A DNA stretch of 64,000 bases, from NCBI RefSeq assembly GCF_013373865.1, contig NC_050476.1, positions 16,315,115-16,379,114 of the forward strand, given 5' to 3'. Both the position numbers and the translations under genes were made by a program. A model generated the notes under the pieces. It saw nothing but the letters and a program-made list of their open reading frames with translations. It had not been told where the DNA came from and ran no database searches. Positions 48,141 through 60,126 of this stretch are shown here, piece after piece (the stretch's first letter is position 1; every line of letters begins with the position of its first letter). This stretch comes from Monomorium pharaonis (taxonomy: Eukaryota; Arthropoda; Insecta; Hymenoptera; Formicidae).

Positions 48141-48500
48141 TCTAACTGATTTTCTTTCTCTTCCCTATTCCTTTGCGGTATAATGGCGTGTGCAAAACTG
48201 AGAAGGAGGTACATATATAGATGAGATGGGTAGGAACGCCTGTATGTAAATGGGAGACCGCGTATGAAAGAACGCAACGGATGAAAGAGAAAGAATGAGA
48301 TAATGATAAAACTGTGCGATTGGAGGTGTCACGTACGGGCGAGAGAGAAAAATTCGCAGTAGAAGGAGAGCGCGAGCACCGCGGCGATGGACGCTGAAAG
48401 ATATCGCGTACGGGCGAGGGAGAGACAGATTCGCAATAGAGGCAGATAGCGATCACCGCGGCGATGGCGGCCCAAGCAGCATTTTGACGTCCGCCCGATA
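48141..48500. other. G+C-rich block, partner of 16622-16986
   Basis: Same tandem 85-bp structure in reverse complement. Frames are not conserved as a protein between the arms. Confidence 0.45.
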
Positions 48501-49569
48501 TTAAGATAAACACACTTAACGTTGGTATCCAATGTTTTCGCTACGTCGTTTATACTCTCTTTTGCACTAATTTGGGAAATCAAATTTAAGTTATACCAAC
48601 GTTGGAAGCCGACTTATTTAAGTTAAATTGAGGTTACATTTTTTCCACCAGTTTTAATGTTGGTGTAAGTAATTTTTGTAAACTTTGATTTTGTATACTT
48701 TGCTAAACCCGAGGTTATTTTTTTACAATACGTAATATTTTAAGTGTAGTTTTCGTGCTTCTATACAAACCATATAACGGCATTGGTGTCTCATAGTAAA
48801 TGTCTCATAATATGTACTTATCAATTTGGCACAAATAAAATGGCTTTAGAGGAAAAATGTAGCTTGCGTAGTCTTTGATGCTATTGTAATTTTTCCATAA
48901 ATACACGAACTCGGTACTGAAAATTTATAACGAAACCCACTTTATTGATAAATGTGAAAATAATAGATTGAAATTAAACGAATTCCTTCTAAAATATTCC
49001 AAATTACTAAATATTTTATTAAATAACTGAAATTCTCAAAATGCAGATTTTTATTTTTTTTTTAATCAAAATTACTTTTAAAATAGACATGTTGTTGAAA
49101 TTAATTTTAACAGATATATTATTTAAATTCTTTAAATTGTTAATAAAATGCGTTAAAAAATATTAATCTAAATATACTAGAAAATGGCGGATTATTTGTC
49201 TTCCTCTTTGAGGAATAAAAATGGCAAAGTCGACGTTCCACACTATATCGAACTTTAGCGTTGGGAAATTGCGTATTAAAGTCGTTTGAAAAGTGTGGTG
49301 CAGAGTACAGGCAATATAACGTCAGGCGAAGGTTAAATATCTTAACGTCGGATAATAGAACTTAAACCGTTTTATATTTGACGTTGGAAAAGTGATAAAA
49401 AAGCACATTGTAATTTTAACGTAAGACAACGTCTAAAAAACATTAGTATTATTTTTTAATTATAAGTTACATTTTATAACTTTCTTGGACCGCTTACAAC
49501 GTGATTAGTAAAAAAGTAGTCCATAGTCGGAAAGTTAATCGAAAAATGCTGCTTGGCGGGCGGCGGCGG

Positions 49570-50100
49570 CGGCGCACAGTGGAAAAATAAGGCACTTTTA
49601 TGGACAAAAACCCAGCCACGGGCCAATTCTTCACCAAATTTGATCAATTTTTTTTTTAATTCTTGTAAGATATTCTACTACAAGATAACACTGCGAAAAT
49701 TTTGAAAACGCATAACAATTAGATCGCGCCTTCCAAAATTTTTTCAACTTGAGAGCAATATATTTAATCCATTAAGGCCCATGCCTAACACAGCCTAATT
49801 TTGCAAAAAGAAAAAACACGGGTAATTTCTTTTTCGCTTATGAATCCTGTAGTTAGTTTCGCGTTATCACGACTGTGTTAGGCATGGGCCTTAATGGATT
49901 AAATATAATGCTATCAAGTTAAAGAGATTTTAGAAGACGCGATCTAATCGTTGTGCGTTTTCAAAATTTTCGCAGTGTTATCTTGTAGTAGAATATCTTA
50001 CGAGAAATTAAAAAAAAAAATTGATCAAATTTGGTGAAGAATTGGCCTGTGGTTGGATTTTTGTCCATAAAAATGCCTTATTTTCCCATTGTGCGGCAAC
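49570..50100. repeat. Palindrome with lost tip, partner of 13740-14702
   Basis: The outer stems are present, but the sequence jumps from CCATGCCTAACACAG to CTAATTTTGCAAAAAG at about 49794, skipping about 430 bases of inner stem and loop that remain in the left arm. Confidence 0.75.
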
Positions 50101-50710
50101 GGGTGCGGACCACGATTCCACTTCTAAGGCTCACAGATCACGGATCCGAAAATCTTGCGTCAGCAATTCCCGCTCCGCGAGACTCCTCGATCCGCGTGAC
50201 GTCATACCCCCGTGCGCCAACAAGTTTCTCCCGCACATCCGCTCGCCCTCGGAGCTCCGCGTTAGATCTCTCTTAGTATTAACTACTTCCGTTTATTACA
50301 TTTTCAATACGGAATATTCTGCAAATTGTACATGTACGTTGGAATTTTTGCAAAATTTTTTTTAAATATTTATCTAGACTGCGATTCAAAATCTCAACAA
50401 AAGCATCAACAAAGTACAAAGTACTAACGTTATTTAACAAATTAAGAAATACGTCAAATAAAGAATAGAAGGTATAACACTAATTCGGAATAGGAATCTT
50501 ACGGATAATGTGCGAACAGTTTTATATGTATGTATATATATCCCAAAAAGTGATTTCGGTATTAAACTGCACAATAATACTACATTAATTATTATTTATT
50601 GCAATTTGCAAGGGGATATTTAAAAGGGGGGAGATGAGAGGGTTTAATTCCCCTTTAGTGTAGATTTATAATATTGTCAGGAAAGGCGTTGAGAATGAGC
50701 GTGTTACGTC

Positions 50711-50892
50711 CATAGAACTTATACTAATGGAAGGGGAAAAGAACCCGTCCAAGAAGTGAGACTACTAGTTCTGTCTCATTTCATGTCAAGTCATGTTCTA
50801 TCTATCCTTGTCGCACAGATGTTGGACACAGTTTCGGCATACGGATGATATACGCTATACGCTATTCCCCTTCCATTAGTATAAGTTCTATG
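50711..50892. mobile_element. hAT-type MITE, right-arm copy, 182 bp
   Basis: Same ends as 12956-13136. Flanks GTTACGTC and GTTACGCC agree in seven of eight bases. Confidence 0.83.
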
Positions 50893-53800
50893 GTTACGCC
50901 ACGAGGACGATTAAAGACCGATGCCGCGCACTATAGGAAACTGCGTAGTAGACGACCGGAACTTTTACCGTAATACGTAGGCCGGTATTCATAGTCGAAT
51001 CTTATTCAAGACCCATCTTAAGCACGATCTTGAGACGTCAATGCTGTTATTTCATTGGTTAAGTAAGTCTCAAGTCGGCTCGAAGCTAGACTTAAGACAA
51101 TTCTTGAACTTAAAATCGGTCTATGAATTCTGTCCTTAGATTGATAGGAATTCAGGCGGACGGCGGAAAGATAAACAGATTCACTAGACTCTAAACTTTG
51201 CCGCATTGACATTTGAACGCATTTAAAACAACATAAAACGATATTTAAGAAGTCGCAAGAAACAGCCACAAGCGCGCGCGTGATGTGCACAATCCGACCG
51301 GTATCTTCCACATGGTGCGCATTGGATAACACTAATGCCGACGGTAAACGTCATTTAAAAAAAAAAGTAAGATTGACTTTGTAACTTGGTCAAAAGTGTG
51401 TAGAAAATGTTTAAAAAAACGTTTTAAGCAATTTCAAGAATGATAAACACGTGGAATACAAATGTTTTATTTCATGAACGTTAGTGTTTATTACTGGGGA
51501 GTAATCGTACTATAAAACTTTGCTTTAGCGATGTGATTGGATCTTTCTTCACAACAGTACCTTGAATTAATGAAACTGTAAAATATGCGGTTTTTTACGT
51601 AAACTTTGAACGCGATTTGTTATTAGAAAAAGTAAATCTGTGAAAAAATTGATAACTGCATTCAAAAGTGTAAACTTTCAGCTTTCGAACGCTTTTTTGC
51701 TGAGCGCTATACGTTGATATGTTCACGAATAACAAGCGATGAAAGTCAAAATGACCATTTTTTATTAAAATCTCAATAACTCGATCAAAAAAAATTGTAC
51801 AGCAATGAACAGCCACTCAAATTAAAGGGAAAAGTTTCCGCTCTAAAATGCAACTAACAAAAATATTCTATAATTTTTTTGACGCGAGATGCAGCGCAGC
51901 AAATTTGCATAAAGAATTTTCATTTTCATGGGTCAAGCTTTATCATTGTGCCACATTGATAAAAAAAAACCTAACTAAAATCGCCAAAAAGCATTTGAAA
52001 AAAGAAGTTTCAAGCTTTAAAATGCTTTTTGGATTTCGTTTCTACGATGATTTTTTGCTGAGTTGCAGCAGTTTGAAAATAGCCTAAATTTTCGGTATAC
52101 AAAAAGTGTTCCCTATTTTTTTTTTTTTTTGAGTAGTAATTAAGATTACCTTTTTTTGCAATTTTATATACATATTACTATTTTTGCTTGTTATAAAATG
52201 TTGTTATAACAATGTTAAGAAAAAGAATAATATTAAATATATGTAATTCTTTAAATTTTAATGTATATCAAATGTATAATTAATAAATAATGTATAATTA
52301 AAAAGAAGACATTTTTTTGAAAACCAGTAATGTTCATGAAATATTATAGTCTTAAATGAATTTAAAGACGCATATTCTTTTACAAAATATTAAATAAAGT
52401 TTAATAACTGGAAAAGAAAACATTTCTTGGTAAACCAGTGATGTTCAGGAAATATTATAGTCAAAAATAAATTTTAACTTTAAAAAAAGTTTATATAAAG
52501 TTCAATAATTAAAGTTATATAATTACAATAGTTAGATATTCAGTAGGAAGGAAAAAATATGATAAAAATAACAAACGTCAGTATAGTATAAAAAAAACCA
52601 TACCTGCTCGTTGTATCAGGCATTAATGGATTAATTATTTATAAACATAATTCCAAAACAAAGCTTCAGAAAAAGTTTAGCCATAAAAAATAACGAAGTG
52701 ACAAAAAATATAAATATTTACATTACAATATTTGCAGATTCTAAATTAAAACGGAAAAGAAACTAGACCACCAATAGTGTCAAACTTTAATCTTGGAAAT
52801 GTGAAACACAAATACAAAAAGATTAAGTGATGTACTAAATACATGGAAACATATTTGAAAATTCAAGATTTTTTTAATTTTTCTAAAATAAATTATTTTT
52901 GTGAAAAAAGAACTTAATTTCAAATTATAAATCTTTTAATATTTTAAAGAAAGAACATAATACTTTTAATATTTAAAGATGTGACTCCATCACGGATGGC
53001 AGTTATAAATTAGAAATTCATATTATAAATTACTCGGAAGATGAGAACAGAGACATGGAAAAAAATGTAATAAAAACAAAGTTATAGGTATAAAGACATA
53101 CATATCAAATTAACGCATTTAAAAGTATGTATAATGAAACTTAATGTAATTAAAAAAAGAAGTAATTTCTTAATTTATACAAAAAGGAGTAAAATTCCAT
53201 CAAAAAAACTAAAAAAGATACGCCAAGTACATAAACCCGTGCTTTCCAAAATAAATTTAAAATCAATACAGTTAGCCAAGTATATTTAAAAAAAGACTTA
53301 AAAAAGTTTAATAAACATCTACACTGGCGCAAAAAAAACGAAACAAAATTTTTGACCAATTTTTAGGCAATCTTCAAAGTGATGCAACTTTGTGAAAATT
53401 TATTCAAATTACATGCACTTTTCTTTAAATTAAAGAGCAAAGACTCTACTTTGAGAATCCCTACGCGAAAGTTTGATTTGTTAAGTGTGCGAACCTTTTG
53501 TATCGCATGAAAACCAAATATGTGTTTTTTAATTGAAAAAAGTAAAAGTTTGTTATCATTTTGCACAAATTTCTCGTTAAAATCTTGCTAATATTAATTC
53601 AGATTCTTAAAGTTCATTCTTTTCTAAGCATTTAAAAAAAACATGTCGATACGATGTTTTTTGTTGATTGCACACGAGTTTGCACTGCATTTTAGGGTAT
53701 TTTAGCAAATAACCCAGACAACACAGAATATCCTATGGATATCCGTTTTATGTCCATTTCTTGTCCTGATGTCCATGGACCTTATGAGGATATCCATAGG

Positions 53801-54242
53801 GTATACATTTGTGGAAATTGAAGGGATATCCTAAAATGGACCACTTTGTATGTCCATATGCTATCCTTATTTGTACTCGCTCCGCCAACACCATCTGCAT
53901 GCACAAGTAAACTAAAAAGCAATATGGCCGTTTAAAATCAATATGGCCGTGGTAGTGGTTAGTTTTTCGTTGGTTATCGGCATGTTTTACACAGTCAGGT
54001 AAGAATCCTAAAAATTTTCAGAAATTAAAAGTTACAAGAGCAGCAAAGAATCTTATTGTGTGCCGTTAGCTTTGCCTCTGCCCGATTGATTAATTCGCTA
54101 ATATCTTCCAATACAAATTTTTTCTAAACGAAAATAATGATGATGTTCGGCCGACGCTCGCTTGCTCGTAGGCTCTGACCTACGTACGTAAACAGAACGG
54201 TTACGTGTACACGGTAGCAGCGACGAATTCTAGACGTATAAT

Positions 54243-55394
54243 CCCAAATAGCACAAAGACATCCATTGTATATCCAATGAATATCTGCTTCTGGACATTT
54301 CGACGTTCATTAAGAGTCCAAATAAAGTCCGTTAGACATTCAATGGACGTCCATAGGATATACGTTTAGCACAACTTTGTACGTTCATAGAAAGTCCTTT
54401 AATGGACGTCCATGAGATATACGTTTGTCACAATTTCAGACATTCATAGAAAGTCCGAAATAAACCAAATTTTGGACCTATTATGATTTGATTGTTTCTT
54501 TTGGGCCTTTTTCAATTAAAGAGCTTGCTGCAATAGTGAATTAATCCAAATTTTGTAAAAATCATCGACATAAAGCATGGACTGCGCATTTCCTGCAAAA
54601 AGCTCTTGAAAAGTGTCCGGCAGAAGGACAAAGAAGAGATATGGTCCGGGTCAATTTCTTTCTCTGTCTAGCGCCCATTATGCTACTGGTTAGACAGAGC
54701 CCTAATTTACACCGAGCACTTGGTACGCGTATCAAGTAGTGAATTTAAGCTGATCAGCCAATGATTAAACACATTCACTAGTTATTTATTTGATACGCGT
54801 ACCAAGTGCTCAGTGTAAACTAGGTCAGAGACAGCGCTTGACTCAGACCAATTCCTGTATCCCTCTTTTGGTCAGAAAAAAAACCAAAAAAAAAAAAACA
54901 AAGAAAACCAAAAAAGAAAAAAACGAAAATAAAAACAAAACGATAAAAAACGAAAAAGAAACAATAATATATTATAACAAACATTTTAAAAGATACCAAT
55001 AATTAATAATGTTAATCATAAATAAAAAAATAATACGTATTATTTCATATTACATATTTCATATTATATCTAAAAGTAGAACAATTAAAATGAACCTTTT
55101 GAAAATTAAAAATAATATAATTTATTATTATTTATAAATTAATGTTAATTATAAAGATTGTAAATAATATATATATATATGTATATATATATTAAAAATA
55201 ATAAAGATAAATTATATAAAAGTAAGATCCAAGTGCGGACATAAATCAGATATCGAGCATAGGACGTTCTGAATAGAACATCCGTTTTAATTCCAATAAT
55301 GGATATCCTATGAATGTCCATTTTATGTCCATGGACATACGGATCTGAATTGAACTTAAAATGGACGTCCTTGGAACATCCAGTGCTATTTGGG
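54243..55394. mobile_element. CCC-ended element with TGGACGTCC words, copy 1, 1152 bp
   Basis: Ends CCCAAATAGCACAAAG and CAGTGCTATTTGGG, duplication AT. Subterminal words TGGACGTCCAT and ACATTCATAGAAAGTCC. Inside lies a 128-bp MITE (54699-54826). The second copy, 62343-63614, is in the opposite orientation. Confidence 0.83.
54699..54826. mobile_element. MITE, 128 bp, 3-bp duplication
   Basis: Ends GCCCTAATTTACACCGAGCA and TGCTCAGTGTAAACTAGGTC. Flanks AGA; the sister element at 63150-63170 shows the empty site. PIF/Harbinger-like by end sequence and duplication size. Confidence 0.7.
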
Positions 55395-55664
55395 ATTACA
55401 GATGGTAATAGACGACGGTAAAATGTACGCGGATTACGACGAAGGTCTCGATAAAAAACAGCAATGAGATTAGAAATTGCAGCAACGGGAACAATCAGAA
55501 CCTACGAGCAAGCGAGCGTCGGCCGAGCACCATCATTTTCGTTAAAGGCGAGTTTGTGATAAAATATATTGGCGAATTGATCAACCAGTTAGAGGCAAAG
55601 CCAATGGCACACAATAAGATTTTATACAGTCTACTCTATAACTTATGTATATATGTATATATAT

Positions 55665-55680
55665 GTATGTGTGCGTGTGC

Positions 55681-55730
<50 letters not shown>
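55665..55730. repeat. (GT)n microsatellite
   Basis: GTGCGTGCG passing into a pure GT dinucleotide run of about 46 bases. Confidence 0.9.
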
Positions 55731-55735
<5 letters not shown>

Positions 55736-56220
55736 TAAAATTATTTAATTAAAATTGTTTAATGTATAATCTATCAAAAGAATAATATAATTTGTTAAAT
55801 TAATATTTATATTAAATATTTTATTCTATTTTTACCTTTTTATTTAATGTAAAATTTAATTTTGAATGCCGCTTTTTATCACGTCCATAGGACGTCCATA
55901 GAACGTCCATCGGACATATTTTACGGATATAGCATGTCCACCAGTTTCATAAACCAATATCCCATGGACGTCCATAGAATATCCAAAAGATGTAAAACGG
56001 ATGTTTTGTGGATATCCTTAATATCCGTTAAGGACATTTTATGGATGTCGTTAGGATATCTGTGTGCTGTCTAGGAAATACGGTATTTTTTTAATATCAT
56101 GAATTTTGAGTATTAATATAATATTGCACATTGATTTTATCGCTGTTTAACTCAATCATACCGCCGTCGTCAAAGTGACCCGATGTGCACCACGTGGAGA
56201 AATGACAAATGGATTTTGTA

Positions 56221-56443
56221 CCAGCAAATCTGCCTGCACCGCCTGCACACGAAATCATACGACTAGCTGTGAGAGAAAAGCAGAGTCGAGAACAGCTCGA
56301 GATAAAAAAAGACAGTTCGAGTGGGATAGAGACGGAGTGAGGAGCAAAGGAGACAGTAGATGCTCCCGCCGCTCGACACTGTCCGAGGAGTGGAGGCCCC
56401 CTCCACGGGCGCTGCGTGCAGGCGGTGCAGGCAGATTTGCTGG
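56221..56443. mobile_element. Inverted-repeat element with CCAGCAAATC ends, 223 bp
   Basis: CCAGCAAATCTGCCTGCACC at the left and GGTGCAGGCAGATTTGCTGG at the right; arms about 30 bp. No clear target duplication. The open frames across it on both strands derive from the element. Confidence 0.6.
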
Positions 56444-56529
56444 CGAAAGCATCTGAACTGACATCGCTGCTCCGGAGCGCTAGCGGCCGCTGAGCGATTT
56501 GCTTAGAGAGCCTCTGAAGGAGAGAGTAG

Positions 56530-56595
56530 CATACTAATCACGTGAATGCCCCCATCGAATCAAAAGAGACGCAGTCTCTCTGTTTTAGTGAGCCT

Positions 56596-56673
<78 letters not shown>

Positions 56674-56965
56674 AACTGATCATGTGACCGCATGCTTAAC
56701 GCCCGCATCGAATCAGAAGAGACGCGGTTTGCCACTCTCTCCCTCAGAGGCTCTCTAGATTTACTCAATCCCTTTGTCCGCGCCCTATTTAAATCAGCGC
56801 ACAGAGGCCGAAGCGTCACTTTTTTGTCACCTTTCTCGTCAGTCACTAATTCTTTAATTTTCGCGTCAGTTTATAAATTCAGTGATCAACCTCAGCAGTA
56901 TCAGCGTCTACCTCCGACGACCTTTTGGCTGAATCAAACTCGAACTTAATTATATTAAGTGAGTA
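56530..56965 (+). promoter_or_regulatory. Candidate promoter with TATA, GA tract and splice-donor-like end
   Basis: Two similar blocks (ATCACGTGA...CATCGAATCAAAAGAGACGC near 56537 and ATCATGTGACC...ATCGAATCAGAAGAGACGC near 56680) flank a GA tract. Then come TATTTAAA at 56787, TCACTT at about 56815 (distance about 28) and a possible donor AAGTGAGTACTG at 56957. This is the order of an insect TATA/Inr promoter with a noncoding first exon. It could also be an LTR or untranslated leader of an unrecognised element. No coding exon follows within the window. Confidence 0.3.
56597..56671. repeat. (GA)n microsatellite
   Basis: About 75 bases of pure GA dinucleotide. Confidence 0.93.
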
Positions 56966-57018
56966 CTGTTTAATTTCTCTAACCTTTTAGCAATTGTAAT
57001 TCTCTCAGTGAAAACTGC

Positions 57019-57224
57019 TTAGTCAAAGTGATGTCAAAATGCCATCAAATTGATAAAAAGACACGATGTCAAAATAATGTCAAAATGATATCAATATGAT
57101 GGCTTTTTGACTGCAAAACGTCCCATACTTTAAGTAGATTTTGATATCGGATCATCAAACAGATGTCATTTTAACATCATGTCTTTTTATCAATTTGACG
57201 GCATTTTGACATCACTTTGACTAA
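57019..57224. mobile_element. Foldback MITE with TTAGTCAAAGTGATG end, 206 bp
   Basis: TTAGTCAAAGTGATGTCAAA at the left is mirrored by TTTGACATCACTTTGACTAA. Words GATGTCAAAAT fill the interior. Confidence 0.7.
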
Positions 57225-57871
57225 ACTCTACAAAAAAAAATTTAAAATTAAAATTAATTAAGTTATATTAAATATAAGCAGAAACAAAATAAATACAAAA
57301 ATATATTATAATTCTTTATTTTAGTGTCAGTTATACTTTTGTTTGTATTATATCAATTGTACAATAGTTTCGTGTATTCTTTATCGCATCACATTACATC
57401 ATTCTTTATTTCATACCACAATAGATATTACAAAAAAGAAATTGCACGTATAAATATTAATTATAAAATGCCATTACTAAACTATTGGAAAATCGTAATT
57501 TAACTGCACCTGCACATAAAATCAATGCAATAAAAATATATTATCAGAAGAAACACACTGATGAAATGACTGATGAAACACACTTTGCTTTCTATTATTA
57601 AATTAATTTAATATTTTATAACTTAATTACATATATTCATGAATAACTGTTCGCAGAAATATTTTTTCTTATATAAAAGTGTCCAAAAATATACATAGTA
57701 TTACATATAATTTACAAAAAAATTTACAAAAGAATACAGAGAGTTTAAATTCACTAGAACAACACAGGCGCGCGCTACGCGTTAATTTATGTATTTTTTT
57801 AATAACAATTGCAATAATAATTATATAAATAAATAATTATATACAAAAAGAAAGGGAAAGGAAATAGGGAA

Positions 57872-57969
<98 letters not shown>
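57872..57969. repeat. (GA)n microsatellite in Helitron A
   Basis: About 97 bases of pure GA dinucleotide; open frames here are artefacts. Confidence 0.93.
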
Positions 57970-57970
<1 letters not shown>

Positions 57971-58494
57971 ATACTTACATACATTAATTTATTATCTAAT
58001 TTTCTTTCTTCTTTAAAAATATCATACACATAAAAAAAGAAAAAAAGAAAAACAATATACACAACATACATAAATCTTCTTTAAAGTAATATGATATTGA
58101 CACTAAAATGTAACGAAATGTTGTCAGCTCTGACTCTTCTTTTTCTTGTTTTTTTTTCTTTAATTAGCATTAGAGATTGACGGCATAGTTTGAAAAACAA
58201 AATTACAATTGTTAATAAATTATTAAATACTTTGACATTATATGTATCTTTCTATGTAAAATAAGATCAACATTTTTGGAACTTTATACACATTAATTAA
58301 TTAACTATTATTCCTAGTTATAAAATAATACGTGACATATGCATGCACACGTACGCGTGCACATATAGAAATTAATAAATTAAAAAATAACCAAATAAAA
58401 AATAATCAATAGAGAAAACTAACTTTCGAAAATCTTTCGTTTGAGTAAAATACTCCACAGTGTACACACGCACGGATGCACGCACTCCCCCCCT

Positions 58495-58498
<4 letters not shown>

Positions 58499-58546
<48 letters not shown>

Positions 58547-58790
58547 CGTCTTTCGAGGTCTCTCCCCGTCTCTCCCGGTCTCCCCCGTCTCTCCCCCGTC
58601 TCTCCCCGTCTCAACCCATCTCTCCCGGTCTTTTCCCGTCTCGCCCCGTCTCGCCCCGTCTCTCCCCGTCTCTCCCCGTCTCTCTCCGTCACTTCCGGTC
58701 TCTCCCCGTCTCATCCCGTCTCTCCCCGTCTCTCCCGGTCTCTCCCCGTCTCTCCCGGTCTCTCCCCGTCTCTCCTCGTCTCATCCGGTA
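58499..58790. repeat. (CT)n followed by TCTCYCCGTC decamer minisatellite
   Basis: 58501-58541 is CT dinucleotide. 58550-58790 is about 22 units of a 10-11 base TCTCCCCGTC/TCTCCCGGTC repeat. Three plus-strand and two minus-strand frames stay open through it because of its composition only. Confidence 0.88.
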
Positions 58791-58950
58791 TAGATGACCA
58801 CAAATTTGACAGCTGTCAAAATTCAATCGCAATGATTACTCTCGCAACATGAAGTAAGCGCAACGAGAGAACCAATCGGCATCGCGGAAAAGCGACAACA
58901 ATACTTCGAGAAATGCGAGTATCGATGCCATGCCCTTTTTTTAGAAAGGA

Positions 58951-60126
58951 CTAGAACATGCGCACGCTTCGCGCGCGCCAAATGTTATTTTTTTATTTGT
59001 TATTACACCCTGCATAAAATTACTATTGCATATAACATATACACAACTCGTTTATTTTCCCTTACTTCTCAAACTTTGAAAGGGGGTTACATGGCATGAT
59101 TAAATATTTACATAGAATTTTTTATAACTATTTACGCTCATTTCTCGTCTCTAATACATTTTTACATTCCGGTCTTTAAGCATTTTTAAACAATTTTTTT
59201 ATTAGACGGCTGGCACCGCACTACAATAGTAAACTACTATTTTATAGCAAGTTCCAGACGAGTACATAGCATTTTTCAATAGTTACCTATATCTACCTCT
59301 GATAACATTTTCCTAACAAAGAAATTTTGTCTTCGCAATTTTGTAAATTCTTCTAATAAGTGTTCTAAAGTCTCTACTTTTAAATTGTGTAGCAATTTAA
59401 AATTACACTTTTTCTTTTTTTCAATATCTATTCCCTAATGCCTCGTTTTCGCACTTAAATCTTGCTATCATTGACTGACTCTCTACTTTTATACCCCATT
59501 AAAATATACAAAGGCTTCTCATGTATTTTTATTGCTTTATACACTCTATTATATTTTGCCCATATTATTTTTTCATATCTTTCTTGTTTTTGTTTGTCAC
59601 TGTTTATCTTTCTAACTCTTGCAGTGAGAAATAACTATCAAATTGATATCAATTTGATTTGATCAATGCAATTTATATCAATTCTCTCTTAATTTGATAT
59701 CAATTCAATGAGTTATTTTTCACTAAGTGTTATGTGTATATACATAAAGTTTTTTCATGTAAAATATTAAATTGTAATTTATCATTTTAAAATTTTGCAA
59801 AATTTGTTTAACTTTTTGTTATTATAAAAAATAATTGTTTTTATTTTTCACAACAAATGATTTTATTGCAGATAGTACATCCTCAGAGTCGTGTTTAATA
59901 TGTAATATGCACATAACCGATTTGTTACGTGCACATCAATATGTATATTCACATGATAGCTGTCAAAATTCAATGACAGCTACTCTCGACTAAACTGTCA
60001 AACCACGACTCTCGCACACGAAGCGAGTCAAGCGCGAGACAGCCAATCGCGATCGGAATAAAGCGGCAACAATGCAATCGCGATTAGCAGGCAACTTTAG
60101 GGTTACATGGCTATTTTATAAGAGGA
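58951..60126 (-). mobile_element. Nonautonomous Helitron B, 1176 bp, directly upstream of Helitron A
   Basis: On the minus strand it starts TCCTCTTATAAAATAGCC at 60126, preceded by A. It ends at 58951 with a GCGCGCGC-GAA-GCGTGCGC hairpin, ATGTT and CTAG, immediately followed by the TC of Helitron A. The region near its start (TTGCCGCTTTATTCCGATCG, then GATTGGCTGTCTCGC) matches the start of the 20733 Helitron. Confidence 0.8.
59622..59725. mobile_element. Small inverted-repeat element, 104 bp, AATTGATATCAATT core
   Basis: CAGTGAGAAATAACT at the left and AGTTATTTTTCACTA at the right, with ATTTGATATCAATT words between. The ends resemble CACTA-type termini; no duplication proven. Confidence 0.5.

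Larger units (their letters stand above)
53713..56075. mobile_element. CCC-ended element with TATGGATATCC words, 2363 bp with nested insert
   Basis: Ends CCCAGACAACACAGAATATC and GTGCTGTCTAGG, duplication AA. Empty site in the left arm at 9822-9823 (GCAAATAAATACGG in reverse complement). Subterminal words are GGACATCC, ATGGATATCC and complements. A second element of a related family (54243-55394) is nested inside. The apparent open frame at 55862-56074 is a reading of these words. Confidence 0.85.
44400..56173 (-). repeat. Right arm of the large interrupted inverted repeat
   Basis: Reverse-complement partner of 9722-29270. It lacks the left arm's Helitron and Harbinger cluster, and lacks the 15020 element. 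It has instead the 47728 and 53713 elements and a direct duplication at 44410-44830. 44944-45090 is an extra inverted copy of 46500-46650. The outer limit GTCGTCAAAGT at 56173 matches ACTTTGATGAC at 9722. Confidence 0.85.
57754..58950 (-). mobile_element. Nonautonomous Helitron A, 1197 bp
   Basis: On the minus strand it starts TCCTTTCTAAAAAAAGGGCA at 58950 and ends TGTGTTGTTCTAG at 57754. A short CGCG-TAG-CGCG hairpin lies just before the end and T follows it. The start matches the internal start at 21006. The interior includes a TCTCCCCGTC minisatellite and two dinucleotide tracts. No Rep/helicase gene. Confidence 0.8.

Noticed and set aside
55862..56074. 70-residue open frame at the end of a CCC-ended element
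   Set aside because: It is a translation of the repeated GGACGTCC/GGATATCC words.
9722..56173. Maverick/Polinton-type giant transposon with long terminal repeats
   Set aside because: No polymerase, integrase, ATPase or capsid gene fragments are seen in the spacer, and no matching target duplication flanks the arms.
57799..58071. 90-residue frame with a long Leu-Ser run
   Set aside because: Pure translation of a GA/CT microsatellite.
58441..58852. Several overlapping open frames of 100-130 residues, serine/proline- or arginine/glutamate-rich
   Set aside because: They read through CT dinucleotide and TCTCCCCGTC repeats whose unit lacks stop codons in most frames; opposite strands are open at the same time.
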